A stretch of DNA of 64,000 nucleotides from an uncultured Saprospiraceae bacterium (lineage in GTDB: Bacteria; Bacteroidota; Bacteroidia; Chitinophagales; Saprospiraceae), in assembly GCA_937997635.1 (NCBI GenBank), contig CALLFA010000008.1, forward strand, positions 26,410 through 90,409, given 5' to 3'. Below, piece after piece: positions 1-8,031 of the stretch; the first letter of the stretch is position 1, and each line of letters starts with the position of its first letter. Below the pieces are notes generated by a model. The model made no database searches and was not told where the DNA came from. It saw only the letters and a list, made by a program, of their open reading frames with translations. Position numbers and translations under genes: made by a program.

Positions 1-225
1 GCCACTGTTGATGGAGATCGGCTACTCTTGATTGCAGATGATTTTCCATTTGATGTTACCATTCTTGGAGTTCAGACATCCGTACTCATCGATCTTGATG
101 GAGAAGCTACAATAAATGAGAGTCAAGATGTCATCAGTGGTGGATTCACAGCATCAATTTTAAACCCTCTAACAGGTGCAGAAATTCTAGCTGACAGTTG
201 TACCTTAATGGCGACAAGAAGTTAA
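1..225 (+). CDS. 3' end of a lipoprotein-like gene (partial)
   Basis: The reading frame is open from the first base and ends at TAA in 223-225, so the start lies outside the window. The 74 visible residues align along their whole length with the C-terminal end of the next gene (283-924). Shared stretches include a DDFP/EDFP segment, a DVISG segment, TGAEILAD and a terminal ATR. The two genes are therefore tandem paralogues separated by 57 bp. No known domain is recognised in this part; the pattern of alternating beta strands suggests a small beta-sandwich. It is probably an exported lipoprotein like its neighbour, but the signal peptide is not visible here. Confidence 0.75.
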   Translation, partial: ATVDGDRLLLIADDFPFDVTILGVQTSVLIDLDGEATINESQDVISGGFTASILNPLTGAEILADSCTLMATRS

Positions 226-282
226 TTCCAGGTCTTAACAATGTAATTTTATCTTAGAAATTTCCTATCTTAATCAGGCTGT

Positions 283-924
283 ATGCAATCAAATTTTAAA
301 AGGATGGAATATTTCAAACCAACAACGCTGTTTTTTTTGCTCTTATTATCAATGACAGTATTTGTCTCATGTGGAGAAGATGATGTCCCAGGCTGTACAA
401 ATGCTTTTGCCGACAACTTTAATAATGTAGCGAATGTAGATGACGGAAGTTGTGTCATATCGGGATGTACGGATCCTGCTGCAGAAAATTTTAACCCGGA
501 TGCGAACAGAGATGATAATGGCACATGCGTTTTTGCCCGTGACAAATTTCTAGGCAGCTATATGGGTACCATCAATTGTCCGATTATTTCTCAATTCAAT
601 TCGGAGTCTACTACAGTGCTGTTTGAACCAGATCCAGATGATATCAATAAGTTATTGATCACCATCCAGAATGAAGATATTGAGATTCCAATTAGTGCTA
701 CTGTTGTTGATGGAGTAAGCTTAGAATTGCTTGCTGAAGATTTTCCGCTTGATATAGTTGTTGCTGGCATTGATGTTTCTGTACTTGTTGATTTTACTGG
801 ATTAGCTATTATAAACAGCAGTGAAGATGTCATCTCTGGTAATTTTATAGCTGCTGTCTTGAATGCTCAGACTGGAGCAGAAATATTAGCGGACGGCTGT
901 GACATTTCAGCGACAAGAATTTAA
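283..924 (+). CDS. Putative lipoprotein with Cys/Asp-rich GCTDPxAxNF repeats
   Basis: A 213-aa protein with a hydrophobic leader ending in a lipobox (VFVSC, Cys about residue 30), so probably a lipid-anchored envelope protein. Two short repeats follow the lipobox, GCTNAFADNFN...DDGSC and GCTDPAAENFN...DNGTC. This Cys/Asp-rich repeat is common in surface and secreted proteins of Bacteroidota. The remaining 130 residues form a beta-rich domain shared with the partial upstream gene, which marks a tandem duplication. An ATG at 304 (MEYFKPT) gives a more usual signal peptide length than the ATG at 283, and either is possible. Function unknown. The last 46 bases of the gene are repeated at 1458-1503 beyond the antitoxin gene. 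Confidence 0.75.
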   Translation: MQSNFKRMEYFKPTTLFFLLLLSMTVFVSCGEDDVPGCTNAFADNFNNVANVDDGSCVISGCTDPAAENFNPDANRDDNGTCVFARDKFLGSYMGTINCPIISQFNSESTTVLFEPDPDDINKLLITIQNEDIEIPISATVVDGVSLELLAEDFPLDIVVAGIDVSVLVDFTGLAIINSSEDVISGNFIAAVLNAQTGAEILADGCDISATRI

Positions 925-933
925 TCTATTGTA
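879..933. repeat. 55-bp direct repeat, left copy
   Basis: These 55 bases cover the end and stop codon of the lipoprotein gene. They recur at 1458-1512 with one mismatch (A at 915, T at 1494). The two copies bracket the higA gene and the higB remnant, with a period of 579 bp. Confidence 0.9.
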
Positions 934-939
934 AACGGA

Positions 940-1020
940 TGCATCTTATTCGTAAAGTTTGTTGGAACTCATAAGGAGTATGATAAAGTTGATCCTTGCA
1001 CAGTAAATATGTTCAAATAG
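940..1020 (+). pseudogene. 5'-truncated higB toxin remnant
   Basis: Read from about 940, the frame leading to the TAG at 1018-1020 encodes about 25 residues, including LFVKFVGTHKEYDKVD. This closely resembles the C-terminal end of HigB-type mRNA interferases, which finish with a FxGTHxEYDKI(D) motif. No start codon or upstream HigB sequence remains. Immediately upstream is the duplicated end of the lipoprotein gene. The stop lies 4 bp before the higA start, the normal higB-higA order and spacing. The toxin is therefore lost, leaving only its tail. The assignment rests on motif memory of the family; an alignment would settle it. Confidence 0.7.
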
Positions 1021-1024
1021 TAAT

Positions 1025-1432
1025 ATGAAATATAAAAGAATCCATAACCTAGATCAGTATAACGAATACTGTAATACATATGAACACTTAGTCATGAATG
1101 GCTCAAAGAAATACTCAGACGAGATTGATTTGCTTGAATTGCTTATTGAAGATTTTGATAACAGAACAATTGAAACAATTGGAAATAGTGAGGACATGAA
1201 TCCTGTTGAAACCCTACAATACTTGATGGATGAGAACAAACTAACTAAGGCCGAACTTGCACGACAGTTAAAAGTCTCACGACAACTTATAACTGAAATC
1301 CTGAATTATAAAAGAAACATTAGTAAAAGAATGATAACAAAATTGAGTGATCGATTTAAAATGCAACCGATAGCCTTTAGTAGAGAATACGAATTAACTG
1401 GAAATACTAAAAACAAAAAGGCAGCAGCATAA
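1025..1432 (+). CDS. higA: HigA-family antitoxin / HTH regulator (orphan)
   Basis: A 135-aa protein with a helix-turn-helix of the XRE/HigA type in the second half (about residues 60-115; key region KAELARQLKVSRQLITEIL). The N-terminal half is the helical extension seen in the longer HigA proteins of COG5499. Such proteins bind and neutralise the HigB ribosome-dependent mRNA interferase and repress their own promoter. Here only a 25-codon tail of higB remains directly upstream, so the antitoxin is an orphan. It could persist as a stand-alone repressor, as an anti-addiction gene against another HigB, or simply as a recent relic. The Lys/Ala-rich end (KNKKAAA) looks unstructured. The gene sits between the two 55-bp repeats. 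Confidence 0.8.
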   Translation: MKYKRIHNLDQYNEYCNTYEHLVMNGSKKYSDEIDLLELLIEDFDNRTIETIGNSEDMNPVETLQYLMDENKLTKAELARQLKVSRQLITEILNYKRNISKRMITKLSDRFKMQPIAFSREYELTGNTKNKKAAA

Positions 1433-1457
1433 AAATATACAGAATATTAACGCTATT

Positions 1458-1512
1458 AGAAATATTAGCGGACGGCTGTGACATTTCAGCGACTAGAATT
1501 TAATCTATTGTA
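1458..1512. repeat. 55-bp direct repeat, right copy
   Basis: Second copy of the sequence at 879-933 (54 of 55 identical). Its right end overlaps the stop codon of the convergent PLP enzyme gene (1505-1507). Before the event, the lipoprotein gene and the PLP gene were probably directly adjacent and converging. Confidence 0.9.
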
Positions 1513-2650
1513 CACGAATTAGTTCACTGCAAAGTTTCTCGAAATCTTCCTTCGTGTTATACACATTTGGTGACACACGTATACTGTTGCCTCTGACTGA
1601 AACGTATATCCGTTTCGCCATCAATGTTTCTTTAAGTGCTTTCAAATCAATTGATCCTTTTGGCCTTATTCCAAACAGATGTCTGGCTCGCCAAGTTGCA
1701 TGTTCTAAGTCGAATGTATCTTGCAACTCTTCAATTGGAGAAGAAATAGATTCGCAATAGTTTGATATGTTAGTCGGGCCCCATTGTATGAGTTGTTTCA
1801 AAGCTGTTATCGCCATTGGGACTAATGCGAAATTACTAAACTGGCCTACATTGTATCTGAACGCTTTGGGCTTAAACTCCTCTTTATAGTTAACCAAGGC
1901 TGCAAAATTTTCACTTTCCAATTTTGTCATCCAACTTTCCTCGATTGGCTCACCGTCATCGAAAGCCTCACTGTAATACGCAAAGCCCATTGAATATGGA
2001 CCAAGCAACCATTTATAAGCAGAAGCAATTAACACATCTACTGGCATTTCTTTATGATCAAACTCCATTGCCCCAATGGATTGAGTGCCGTCTATAACAA
2101 CCAATGCATCATACTTATGCGCCTTTTCTGTAATGGCCTTGATGTCAAAAACCGTCCCATCTGCCCAATGAACAATTGGCAAAGTGACCACTCTCGTTTT
2201 CTCAGAAATTGCATCCAATAGTGCGGCGCTCCAATCTTCTCCCCTAAAGAAAGAGTTTGGCGCTTTCATAATGACAAGTCTCGCATCATTCTTATCTGCA
2301 CATGTCTTCCAGCAATAGTAATTACTAGGAAACTGTTCTTCTATCATGAGTATCTCATCGCCTGGTGAAAAAGAAATATTTTTACTCGCATTGGCCATAC
2401 CATAAGACACTGATGGAATCAAAGCAATGCGACCAGCATCCTCACAATGAATGAGATTGGCAAATAATTCTCTTAATTCTTCTGCTTGTGTAAAAAAGTC
2501 ATCGGGGAAAATGTTGTATGGTTTTGACTTTTGCATTATCGCCTCAATACCTGCAGCAGTTACACTTTTTAAATTCGGTGACATATAGGCGCCATTCAGA
2601 TAGACAACGTCTTCGTCTAAATCAAATGCTTCTTTTTGACAATTCAACAT
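1505..2650 (-). CDS. PLP-dependent aminotransferase class V family protein
   Basis: A 381-aa fold-type I PLP enzyme of the class V (cysteine desulfurase/kynureninase-like) group. The cofactor-binding features are visible: an Asp and Gln in VIDGTQSIGA (D187, Q190) and the Schiff-base lysine in ASAYKWLLGP (K213). The opening YLNGAYMSP is the usual substrate-side loop of this group. No desulfurase active-site Cys loop was recognised, so it is probably an aminotransferase, epimerase or desulfurase-like enzyme of unknown substrate acting in the cytoplasm. Its stop codon lies inside the right 55-bp repeat. It diverges from the nitrilase gene with a 129-bp gap. Confidence 0.85.
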   Translation of the reverse strand: MLNCQKEAFDLDEDVVYLNGAYMSPNLKSVTAAGIEAIMQKSKPYNIFPDDFFTQAEELRELFANLIHCEDAGRIALIPSVSYGMANASKNISFSPGDEILMIEEQFPSNYYCWKTCADKNDARLVIMKAPNSFFRGEDWSAALLDAISEKTRVVTLPIVHWADGTVFDIKAITEKAHKYDALVVIDGTQSIGAMEFDHKEMPVDVLIASAYKWLLGPYSMGFAYYSEAFDDGEPIEESWMTKLESENFAALVNYKEEFKPKAFRYNVGQFSNFALVPMAITALKQLIQWGPTNISNYCESISSPIEELQDTFDLEHATWRARHLFGIRPKGSIDLKALKETLMAKRIYVSVRGNSIRVSPNVYNTKEDFEKLCSELIRVQ

Positions 2651-2779
2651 TTATATTTCGTTTAATTCACTATTTCGTAAGGCACAAAATCTAAGACAAA
2701 ATAACGAGATAAAACTTTATTCCAACATTTGGACATACCATCTGTTATCCTATTCCATACTTTTAGATAAATTAAAGCC

Positions 2780-3709
2780 ATGAAACTAGCGATCATACAA
2801 CAAGGGCCTGAATACAACAACTTGACAAAAAGTATAGAACTACTGGAATCGATCTTGATAGAGGTTACAAAAGAATCAGTCGATCTAGTGGTTTTTGGTG
2901 AATCTTGGCTATGTGGATATCCTGCATGGTTGGATTACTGCCCCGAAGTCAGTTACTGGAATCATCCACCAGTAAAAGCCGCATGGAAAACCATGTTTGA
3001 AAATTCATTAGAATTAAATAGTCATGGATTTGAAAAAATACAAGCAGTCATAAAAGCGCACAAAGTCAATGTTGTGCTTGGCGCAAATGAGGTCATCAAA
3101 AAAGGAAAAGGTAACGGGAGTCTATTCAATTCAGTATTCACATATAATAGAAATGGCGAGTTGCTGAATCACCACAGAAAATTGATGCCTACATATACAG
3201 AAAAGCTGGTACATGCAACTGGAGATGGACATGGCTTGAATGCAGTGGATTTAGATTTTGGACGGATGGGGAGTTTGATTTGTTGGGAGCATTGGATGCC
3301 GCTGACCAGACAGGCGATGCATGACGAAGGTGAAGATTTGCATATCGCACTTTGGCCATATGTGAAAGAAATGCATGTGATCGCTTCAAGGCAATATGCT
3401 TTCGAAGGTCGTTGTCATGTAGTCTCTGTAGGGCAATTGATGAAAACGGCTGACACACCTAAAGGTTTAGCACTTCCAGACCATTTAGACAAGTCAAATC
3501 CTGACGAACTGGTGCTTAAGGGAGGTAGTTGTGTCATCGGTCCAGACGGTCAATTTATTTTAGAACCTCAACATAGCGGTCCAGCAATTATCTATCAAGA
3601 CGTACAGATTGGTTCGGGCAGAGGAGAAAACATGAATTTATCTGTAAGTGGTCACTATCAACGACCTGACGTATTCGAATTATCAATAAACAAAAAACGA
3701 TACTTTTAA
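2780..3709 (+). CDS. Nitrilase / carbon-nitrogen hydrolase family enzyme
   Basis: A 309-aa enzyme of the nitrilase superfamily with all three catalytic residues visible: Glu41 in FGESW, Lys134 in HHRKLMPT and Cys168 in LICWEHW. The CWEH form of the Cys loop is that of true nitrilases (nitrile to carboxylate and ammonia) rather than of amidases, which usually have other residues there. The length fits the branch-1 nitrilases. The gene stands alone on the plus strand, divergent from the class V PLP enzyme; a shared metabolic job is possible but not shown. The natural substrate cannot be read from the sequence. It is cytoplasmic, with no signal peptide. Confidence 0.88.
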   Translation: MKLAIIQQGPEYNNLTKSIELLESILIEVTKESVDLVVFGESWLCGYPAWLDYCPEVSYWNHPPVKAAWKTMFENSLELNSHGFEKIQAVIKAHKVNVVLGANEVIKKGKGNGSLFNSVFTYNRNGELLNHHRKLMPTYTEKLVHATGDGHGLNAVDLDFGRMGSLICWEHWMPLTRQAMHDEGEDLHIALWPYVKEMHVIASRQYAFEGRCHVVSVGQLMKTADTPKGLALPDHLDKSNPDELVLKGGSCVIGPDGQFILEPQHSGPAIIYQDVQIGSGRGENMNLSVSGHYQRPDVFELSINKKRYF

Positions 3710-3783
3710 GATACGCCTTAGTAGTATGAGTGACATATTTCTTGGATTCACAATGTTAATTTAGAACCAATAAAAAACATAAC

Positions 3784-5442
3784 TTGATACGACATCTATT
3801 TCTTGTTTTAGTTTGTGTCCTAATGCCAATGTTAGTCTTTGGTCAAGTAGAGATTTGCGATAATGGCCAAGATGATGACAATGATGGTCTAACCGATATA
3901 AACGATCCAGATTGCATCTGTGACATCATAGAGTTAGTGTCGTTAATTCCTAATCCTTCTTTCGAAGATACCAATTGCTGTCCCAGCAACAGAAGCCAAT
4001 TGAATTGTGCTTCTGGTTGGATACAAGCATCTGCACCGACAACGGATTTCATTCACCAATGCGATTGGCTTGGGTGGGAAAATATACCACCACCACAACC
4101 ATTCCCAGACGGAGATGGGATCGTGGGCTTTCGCGATGGAAGAACCGGTAATAATGCCAACAACGGTAACAACGGGAATAATGGGAATAATGGAAATAAC
4201 AATAGTGGTAATAACGCTGGAGACTTTGACGATCCACTACCATTTTGGAAGGAATATGCAGGTGCCTGCCTGCAAAGTCCATTAGAAAAAGATGTCTCTT
4301 ACAGGTTCCAGTTTGATGTCGGCTTTGTCGATCGAAACATATCACCACCAATTGACATTTCATTTTTTGGCACTTCAGATTGCATTCATTTGCCATTTGG
4401 TGGTGGCAATAGCGAATTTGGCTGCCCTACGAATAGCCCAGATTGGATAAAACTATCAGAAGTGAGGGTATCTGGAGGATCAGGGGATATTTGGGTCAAT
4501 ACGTTTATAGACATCACACCAGATCGCAACATCGCTGCTATTGCAATTGGGCCAGATTGCGAACCAAGAACAAGTAATTTTAACCTCTATTATTTCTTTG
4601 ATAATTTAATATTGGCTGATTTTGAATCGTTCGAATTAATCATTAGTGAAGCCATACCTCCCTGCGGCAACACCAATTGTCCAGCCTTACATCCATGCGC
4701 CGATGATTTTTCATTAATGGTGTTGGATGATCCTGCATTTGAATATCAATGGTATCTTGATGGCATTGCATTACAAGGGGAAATATTTTCAGAGCTCACG
4801 CAAATGCATGGAGAAGGTGCTTATCAAGTGAGGATAATAAATGCAGGTTCTTGCCGACTCACAACTGAATACATTTATGAAATTCCAGTTTTTGAGACAC
4901 CGACAAGCATACGTATTTGTGACAATCAAACCTACACCTATGGCACTCGCGAATTAAGTGAATCAGGAAGCTATTTAGACACATTCAAGAACGTCAACAA
5001 TTGCGACAGCATTGTGCCATTGACGCTGACTGTCGTAGAAACAAGATTCGATACAATGGATGCCTTAGTCATAGACGGAGGTACATTTGACGTTGGTAAT
5101 GAATCTTTTAATAATGAAGGCAATTACAACATTACGATTCCTTCTTCTGTAAACTGTGACAGTATGATTTTCTTACGACTAAGTAATTTTGAATTATACA
5201 TCCCAAATACATTCAGTCCAAACGGTGACAACTCGAATGATGTCTTCAGACCTGCCACCATTGAAGGAATGATCAACAACATCAATATGCAAATATTTGA
5301 TCGCTGGGGAAATATGGTATATGAAGGTCAGCAATGGGACGGAGACGGTTTCAAGAATGGCGTATATGCCTATAATATCGCAGTGGAATATTCAGATGGT
5401 AACAACTTGAACTATCGAGGGACTGTAAGTATGGTTAGATAA
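3784..5442 (+). CDS. Secreted protein with T9SS type B (CHU_C) sorting domain
   Basis: A 552-aa exported protein. The frame closes at a TAA at 3757, and the only start that keeps the signal peptide is TTG at 3784 (MIRHLFLVLVC...FGQ). The mature protein opens with DNGQDDDNDGLTD, a calcium-binding-like Asp repeat, followed by a beta-rich region. An Asn/Gly low-complexity stretch (about residues 122-145) lies inside that region. The last 85 residues (NTFSPNGDNSNDVF ... IFDRWGNMVYE ... GVYAYNI) are the gliding-motility-associated C-terminal domain that directs type IX secretion and surface attachment. No enzymatic domain was recognised, so an adhesin-like surface role is a guess. Many Cys residues suggest disulfides. 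Confidence 0.85.
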   Translation: MIRHLFLVLVCVLMPMLVFGQVEICDNGQDDDNDGLTDINDPDCICDIIELVSLIPNPSFEDTNCCPSNRSQLNCASGWIQASAPTTDFIHQCDWLGWENIPPPQPFPDGDGIVGFRDGRTGNNANNGNNGNNGNNGNNNSGNNAGDFDDPLPFWKEYAGACLQSPLEKDVSYRFQFDVGFVDRNISPPIDISFFGTSDCIHLPFGGGNSEFGCPTNSPDWIKLSEVRVSGGSGDIWVNTFIDITPDRNIAAIAIGPDCEPRTSNFNLYYFFDNLILADFESFELIISEAIPPCGNTNCPALHPCADDFSLMVLDDPAFEYQWYLDGIALQGEIFSELTQMHGEGAYQVRIINAGSCRLTTEYIYEIPVFETPTSIRICDNQTYTYGTRELSESGSYLDTFKNVNNCDSIVPLTLTVVETRFDTMDALVIDGGTFDVGNESFNNEGNYNITIPSSVNCDSMIFLRLSNFELYIPNTFSPNGDNSNDVFRPATIEGMINNINMQIFDRWGNMVYEGQQWDGDGFKNGVYAYNIAVEYSDGNNLNYRGTVSMVR

Positions 5443-5472
5443 CTCAGTGCTGGCAACCGCTCAGTCTCAAAA

Positions 5473-5517
5473 ACTTGAACTTAAACTTGATACTTGAACT
5501 TAAACTTGAAACTTGAT
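5473..5517. repeat. 19-bp tandem repeat, 2.4 copies
   Basis: Two units of 19 bp (5473-5491 and 5492-5510) built on ACTTGAACTTAAACTTGA are followed by a 7-base partial unit. They lie between the convergent ends of the T9SS protein gene and the acidic secreted protein gene. Function unknown. Confidence 0.8.
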
Positions 5518-5520
5518 CTT

Positions 5521-5991
5521 TTATATTTTCCTAGTTTTCGCATGCTTATCCATAATCTTATCTACCTCTTCTCTATCAATCATGTCTTCAAGATTGAGCC
5601 CTTCAAAATCTTTCATGAAGTTTTCCATGAGACCTTGCATTTCACCCATATCTAATTTTTCCAAAGTCTTAAAGCTTTGTTCGAGTAAATCTTGAAACAA
5701 GTCTTCATTTTGAGAGAGCTCAGATAATTGATCACCAAATAACTTTTCAATATCACCAAATTGTTCCAATTGAAAAGGCAATGAATCCAACTGACCGAAT
5801 ATATTGTCTAAGTTAAAATTGAGGCCCAGAGATTCCAGGTCTTTAAAGTCAAAATCAAGAGATTCAAATTCGTTAAAGTCTAAGTCATTTAGTGGTTTGC
5901 TATCGTCATTTTGTGCTTGCGAGAAAAAGGCGCAAAAACAGAAGCACATAATTGCAAAGGATTTCTTGAGAAATGGAATAGGATAAGTCAT
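5521..5991 (-). CDS. Small acidic exported protein of unknown function
   Basis: A 156-aa protein with a clear signal peptide (KKSFAIMCFCFCAFFSQAQ, cleavage near residue 26). The mature part is very acidic and rich in Leu, Phe, Asp and Glu. Repeated LDFNEFESLDFDF-like units and predicted amphipathic helices (SELSQNEDLFQDLLEQSF) follow the signal. No family is recognised. The Leu/Phe spacing suggests a helical periplasmic or secreted protein that may form a coiled coil or bind a partner. It is transcribed alone, converging with the T9SS protein gene. The signal peptide supports a real gene despite the simple composition. Confidence 0.65.
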   Translation of the reverse strand: MTYPIPFLKKSFAIMCFCFCAFFSQAQNDDSKPLNDLDFNEFESLDFDFKDLESLGLNFNLDNIFGQLDSLPFQLEQFGDIEKLFGDQLSELSQNEDLFQDLLEQSFKTLEKLDMGEMQGLMENFMKDFEGLNLEDMIDREEVDKIMDKHAKTRKI

Positions 5992-6162
5992 TTATGGTTT
6001 ATTTTGAAATAACAATTCAGTGTTATCTTATAGTCTGTCTGTGAACTACGAAATTTAAACGACTTAGTGTAAATATTAGTTCCTAGTCCACACTGGTTTC
6101 CATATTATAGTCTTGTTAAAATTTTGATTTAGGATAAAAGAATTGAGGGTCAAATGTAATGT

Positions 6163-6825
6163 CTACATCATCCCTCGACGAATCAACTCAAATATACTGA
6201 GAGACAACACAAGTTCTTTATCGTCTTTGGACAAATCCTCAACCAGCTTCAATGCACGCGCATTTTTATGAACATGGCTAGTCGGATTGACAAGCGACGC
6301 TACCTGCTTTCCATTTATAGAAATGGGAATTAAACTCATCGTCTGTGATTGATCCACATGTGCTACTTCGACATTTTCTTGAAGAAACGACCCATTGGAT
6401 TTTAATGTACCTAGATGAACATTATCTCTAAAAATGTCAATCGCCTTTTTGGTGATTTTATAATAGAAACTGTGCGCTGATGTTCGAGCCACCAAAATTG
6501 ACTTCTTCTTTTTGTAATAGTATTCTTTATATGTAAAGGCGACAATTTTCTCGTGATAGATATTGGAGAGTACACCTGAAAACTGTGTATGTATGCCTGG
6601 CTTTTTCTTCAGATCGACCTGCTCTACTGACAACAAATCTAAATCATTGTCTTCCCATGGTGACAGAGTGTTCACGACATCCTCTAGGTCCTTTGACATC
6701 TTTTTGAGGTCTGTCTTAATTTGGGATTTTACACCTTGGGTATTGATGAAAAATGAGCCCATGACCTTTAAGATGTAGAATACACCTAAAGCAGCAAAGG
6801 TCAGTAAGATGGCAAATTTAATCAC
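6163..6825 (-). CDS. Membrane-anchored hypothetical protein
   Basis: A 220-aa protein with one N-terminal transmembrane segment (about residues 3-24, FAILLTFAALGVFYILKVMG). A short helical linker and a soluble domain of about 170 residues follow, with mixed strands and a Lys-rich loop (YYYKKKKS). No family is recognised. The anchor lacks a signal peptidase site, so the soluble part probably faces the periplasm or cytoplasm while tethered to the inner membrane. It lies directly downstream of rpoD on the same strand, but a strong bidirectional hairpin at 6853-6888 separates the two, so it probably has its own promoter. Confidence 0.65.
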   Translation of the reverse strand: MIKFAILLTFAALGVFYILKVMGSFFINTQGVKSQIKTDLKKMSKDLEDVVNTLSPWEDNDLDLLSVEQVDLKKKPGIHTQFSGVLSNIYHEKIVAFTYKEYYYKKKKSILVARTSAHSFYYKITKKAIDIFRDNVHLGTLKSNGSFLQENVEVAHVDQSQTMSLIPISINGKQVASLVNPTSHVHKNARALKLVEDLSKDDKELVLSLSIFELIRRGMM

Positions 6826-6852
6826 TTGCAGTTAGTTTTATAAGTAAACGAA

Positions 6853-6888
6853 AAAAGCTCATTAGACATTCCATTCTAATGAGCTTTT
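6853..6888 (-). terminator. Rho-independent terminator of rpoD
   Basis: Perfect 14-bp inverted repeat (6853-6866 with 6875-6888, core AGCTCATTAGA) with an 8-base loop and A/T tails on both sides. It begins 26 bp after the rpoD stop codon. It sits in front of the 6163-6825 gene and separates it from rpoD. Confidence 0.85.
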
Positions 6889-6914
6889 AACTTTCTATGT
6901 CGAGGTTGACAAAA

Positions 6915-7781
6915 TTATCCTAAGTATGACTTAAGCGCATTTCTGTTAACAGACTTTCTCAATCGTCTGATCGCTCTTTCTTTAATCTGTCTCACTCTTT
7001 CTCTTGTCAATCCATACAGCTCTCCTATTTCTTCTAGCGTCAATGATTTGTGCCCATTCAATCCAAAGTATGATGACAGCACTTCAACTTCTCTTGGAGA
7101 TAATATGTTTAATCCTTCTTTCACTTCACCTTTCAATGACTCTTCCATCAAATTGGTATCAGGATCCATTTGATCAGCGAATACCATTAAGTCAATCATC
7201 GTCGCATCTCCTTCTTCTCCTCCTACAGGCGCATCAAATGATAAGTGCCTGTTGTTGCTTTTCAACATGGTAGCAACGTCTTTAGGTTTGACTTCGAGCA
7301 ACTCGGCTAACTCTTCATTAGAAGGCTCTCTTTCAAATTCTTGTACGAAAGAAATGTAAGCTTCATTGACTTTATTATAAGAACCAACTTTATTTAGTGG
7401 TAGCCGTACTATTCTTGAATATTCTACAATCGCTTGTAAGATTGATTGTCTAATCCACCATACAGCATAGGAAATAAATTTGAAGCCTCTTGTTTCATCA
7501 AAGCGCTTTGCAGCTTTCATCAAACCAACATTGCCCTCATTGATCAAATCACTGAGAGAAAGACCTTGATTTTGATACTGCTTGGCAACAGAAACAACAA
7601 AACGAAGATTCGCTTCTGTCATTCTTTCTAATGCTGCCTTATCACCTTCTCGGATTCTTCTGGCTAAATCGGCCTCATCCTCGGCGTTCAGCATCTCAAT
7701 TTTGCTTATATCATTGAGATATTTATCTAAGGAGACACTCTCCCGAGATGTAATTTTATTTGTAATTTTTAATTGTCTCAT
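6915..7781 (-). CDS. rpoD: Primary RNA polymerase sigma factor RpoD/SigA
   Basis: A 288-aa sigma-70 protein of the short form typical of Bacteroidota, without the long region 1.1. Region 1.2 covers about residues 14-50. Region 2 contains the core-binding and -10 recognition segment ([18 protein letters not shown] ... [15 protein letters not shown]). Region 3 follows, and region 4 has the -35 helix-turn-helix ([21 protein letters not shown]). The combination marks it as the housekeeping factor that recognises the TAnnTTTG promoters seen elsewhere in this window. Its start is fixed by the conserved [15 protein letters not shown] opening. It is monocistronic, with a terminator right behind it. 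Confidence 0.96.
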   Translation of the reverse strand: MRQLKITNKITSRESVSLDKYLNDISKIEMLNAEDEADLARRIREGDKAALERMTEANLRFVVSVAKQYQNQGLSLSDLINEGNVGLMKAAKRFDETRGFKFISYAVWWIRQSILQAIVEYSRIVRLPLNKVGSYNKVNEAYISFVQEFEREPSNEELAELLEVKPKDVATMLKSNNRHLSFDAPVGGEEGDATMIDLMVFADQMDPDTNLMEESLKGEVKEGLNILSPREVEVLSSYFGLNGHKSLTLEEIGELYGLTRERVRQIKERAIRRLRKSVNRNALKSYLG

Positions 7782-8031
7782 AACACAGACGCCTTTTAAG
7801 ATTTTGTTTTAAATGAATACAGAGTGCGCAAAAAGATGTTAAGAGAGTAATTCTTTGTCTGAACAATCTCGCATATCTATGAATAAGACGTTTAAATACG
7901 CGATTTAGTTTCGGAAGTTAACACTTTTTTATATCTGTAAGAAGACTTTATCTTATAGTATACTGATTTGTATCAGTTTCCTTAAGATAATACTTTTTTA
8001 CATCTACAATATAATTTAGGCAGTAATTATT

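Noticed and set aside
879..1512. Insertion sequence bracketed by target-site duplication
   Set aside because: No transposase or terminal inverted repeats occur, and a 55-bp duplication is far longer than normal target-site duplications.
4049..4396. 115-aa minus-strand His/Tyr-rich frame
   Set aside because: Shadow of the Asn/Gly repeat region of the T9SS protein gene.
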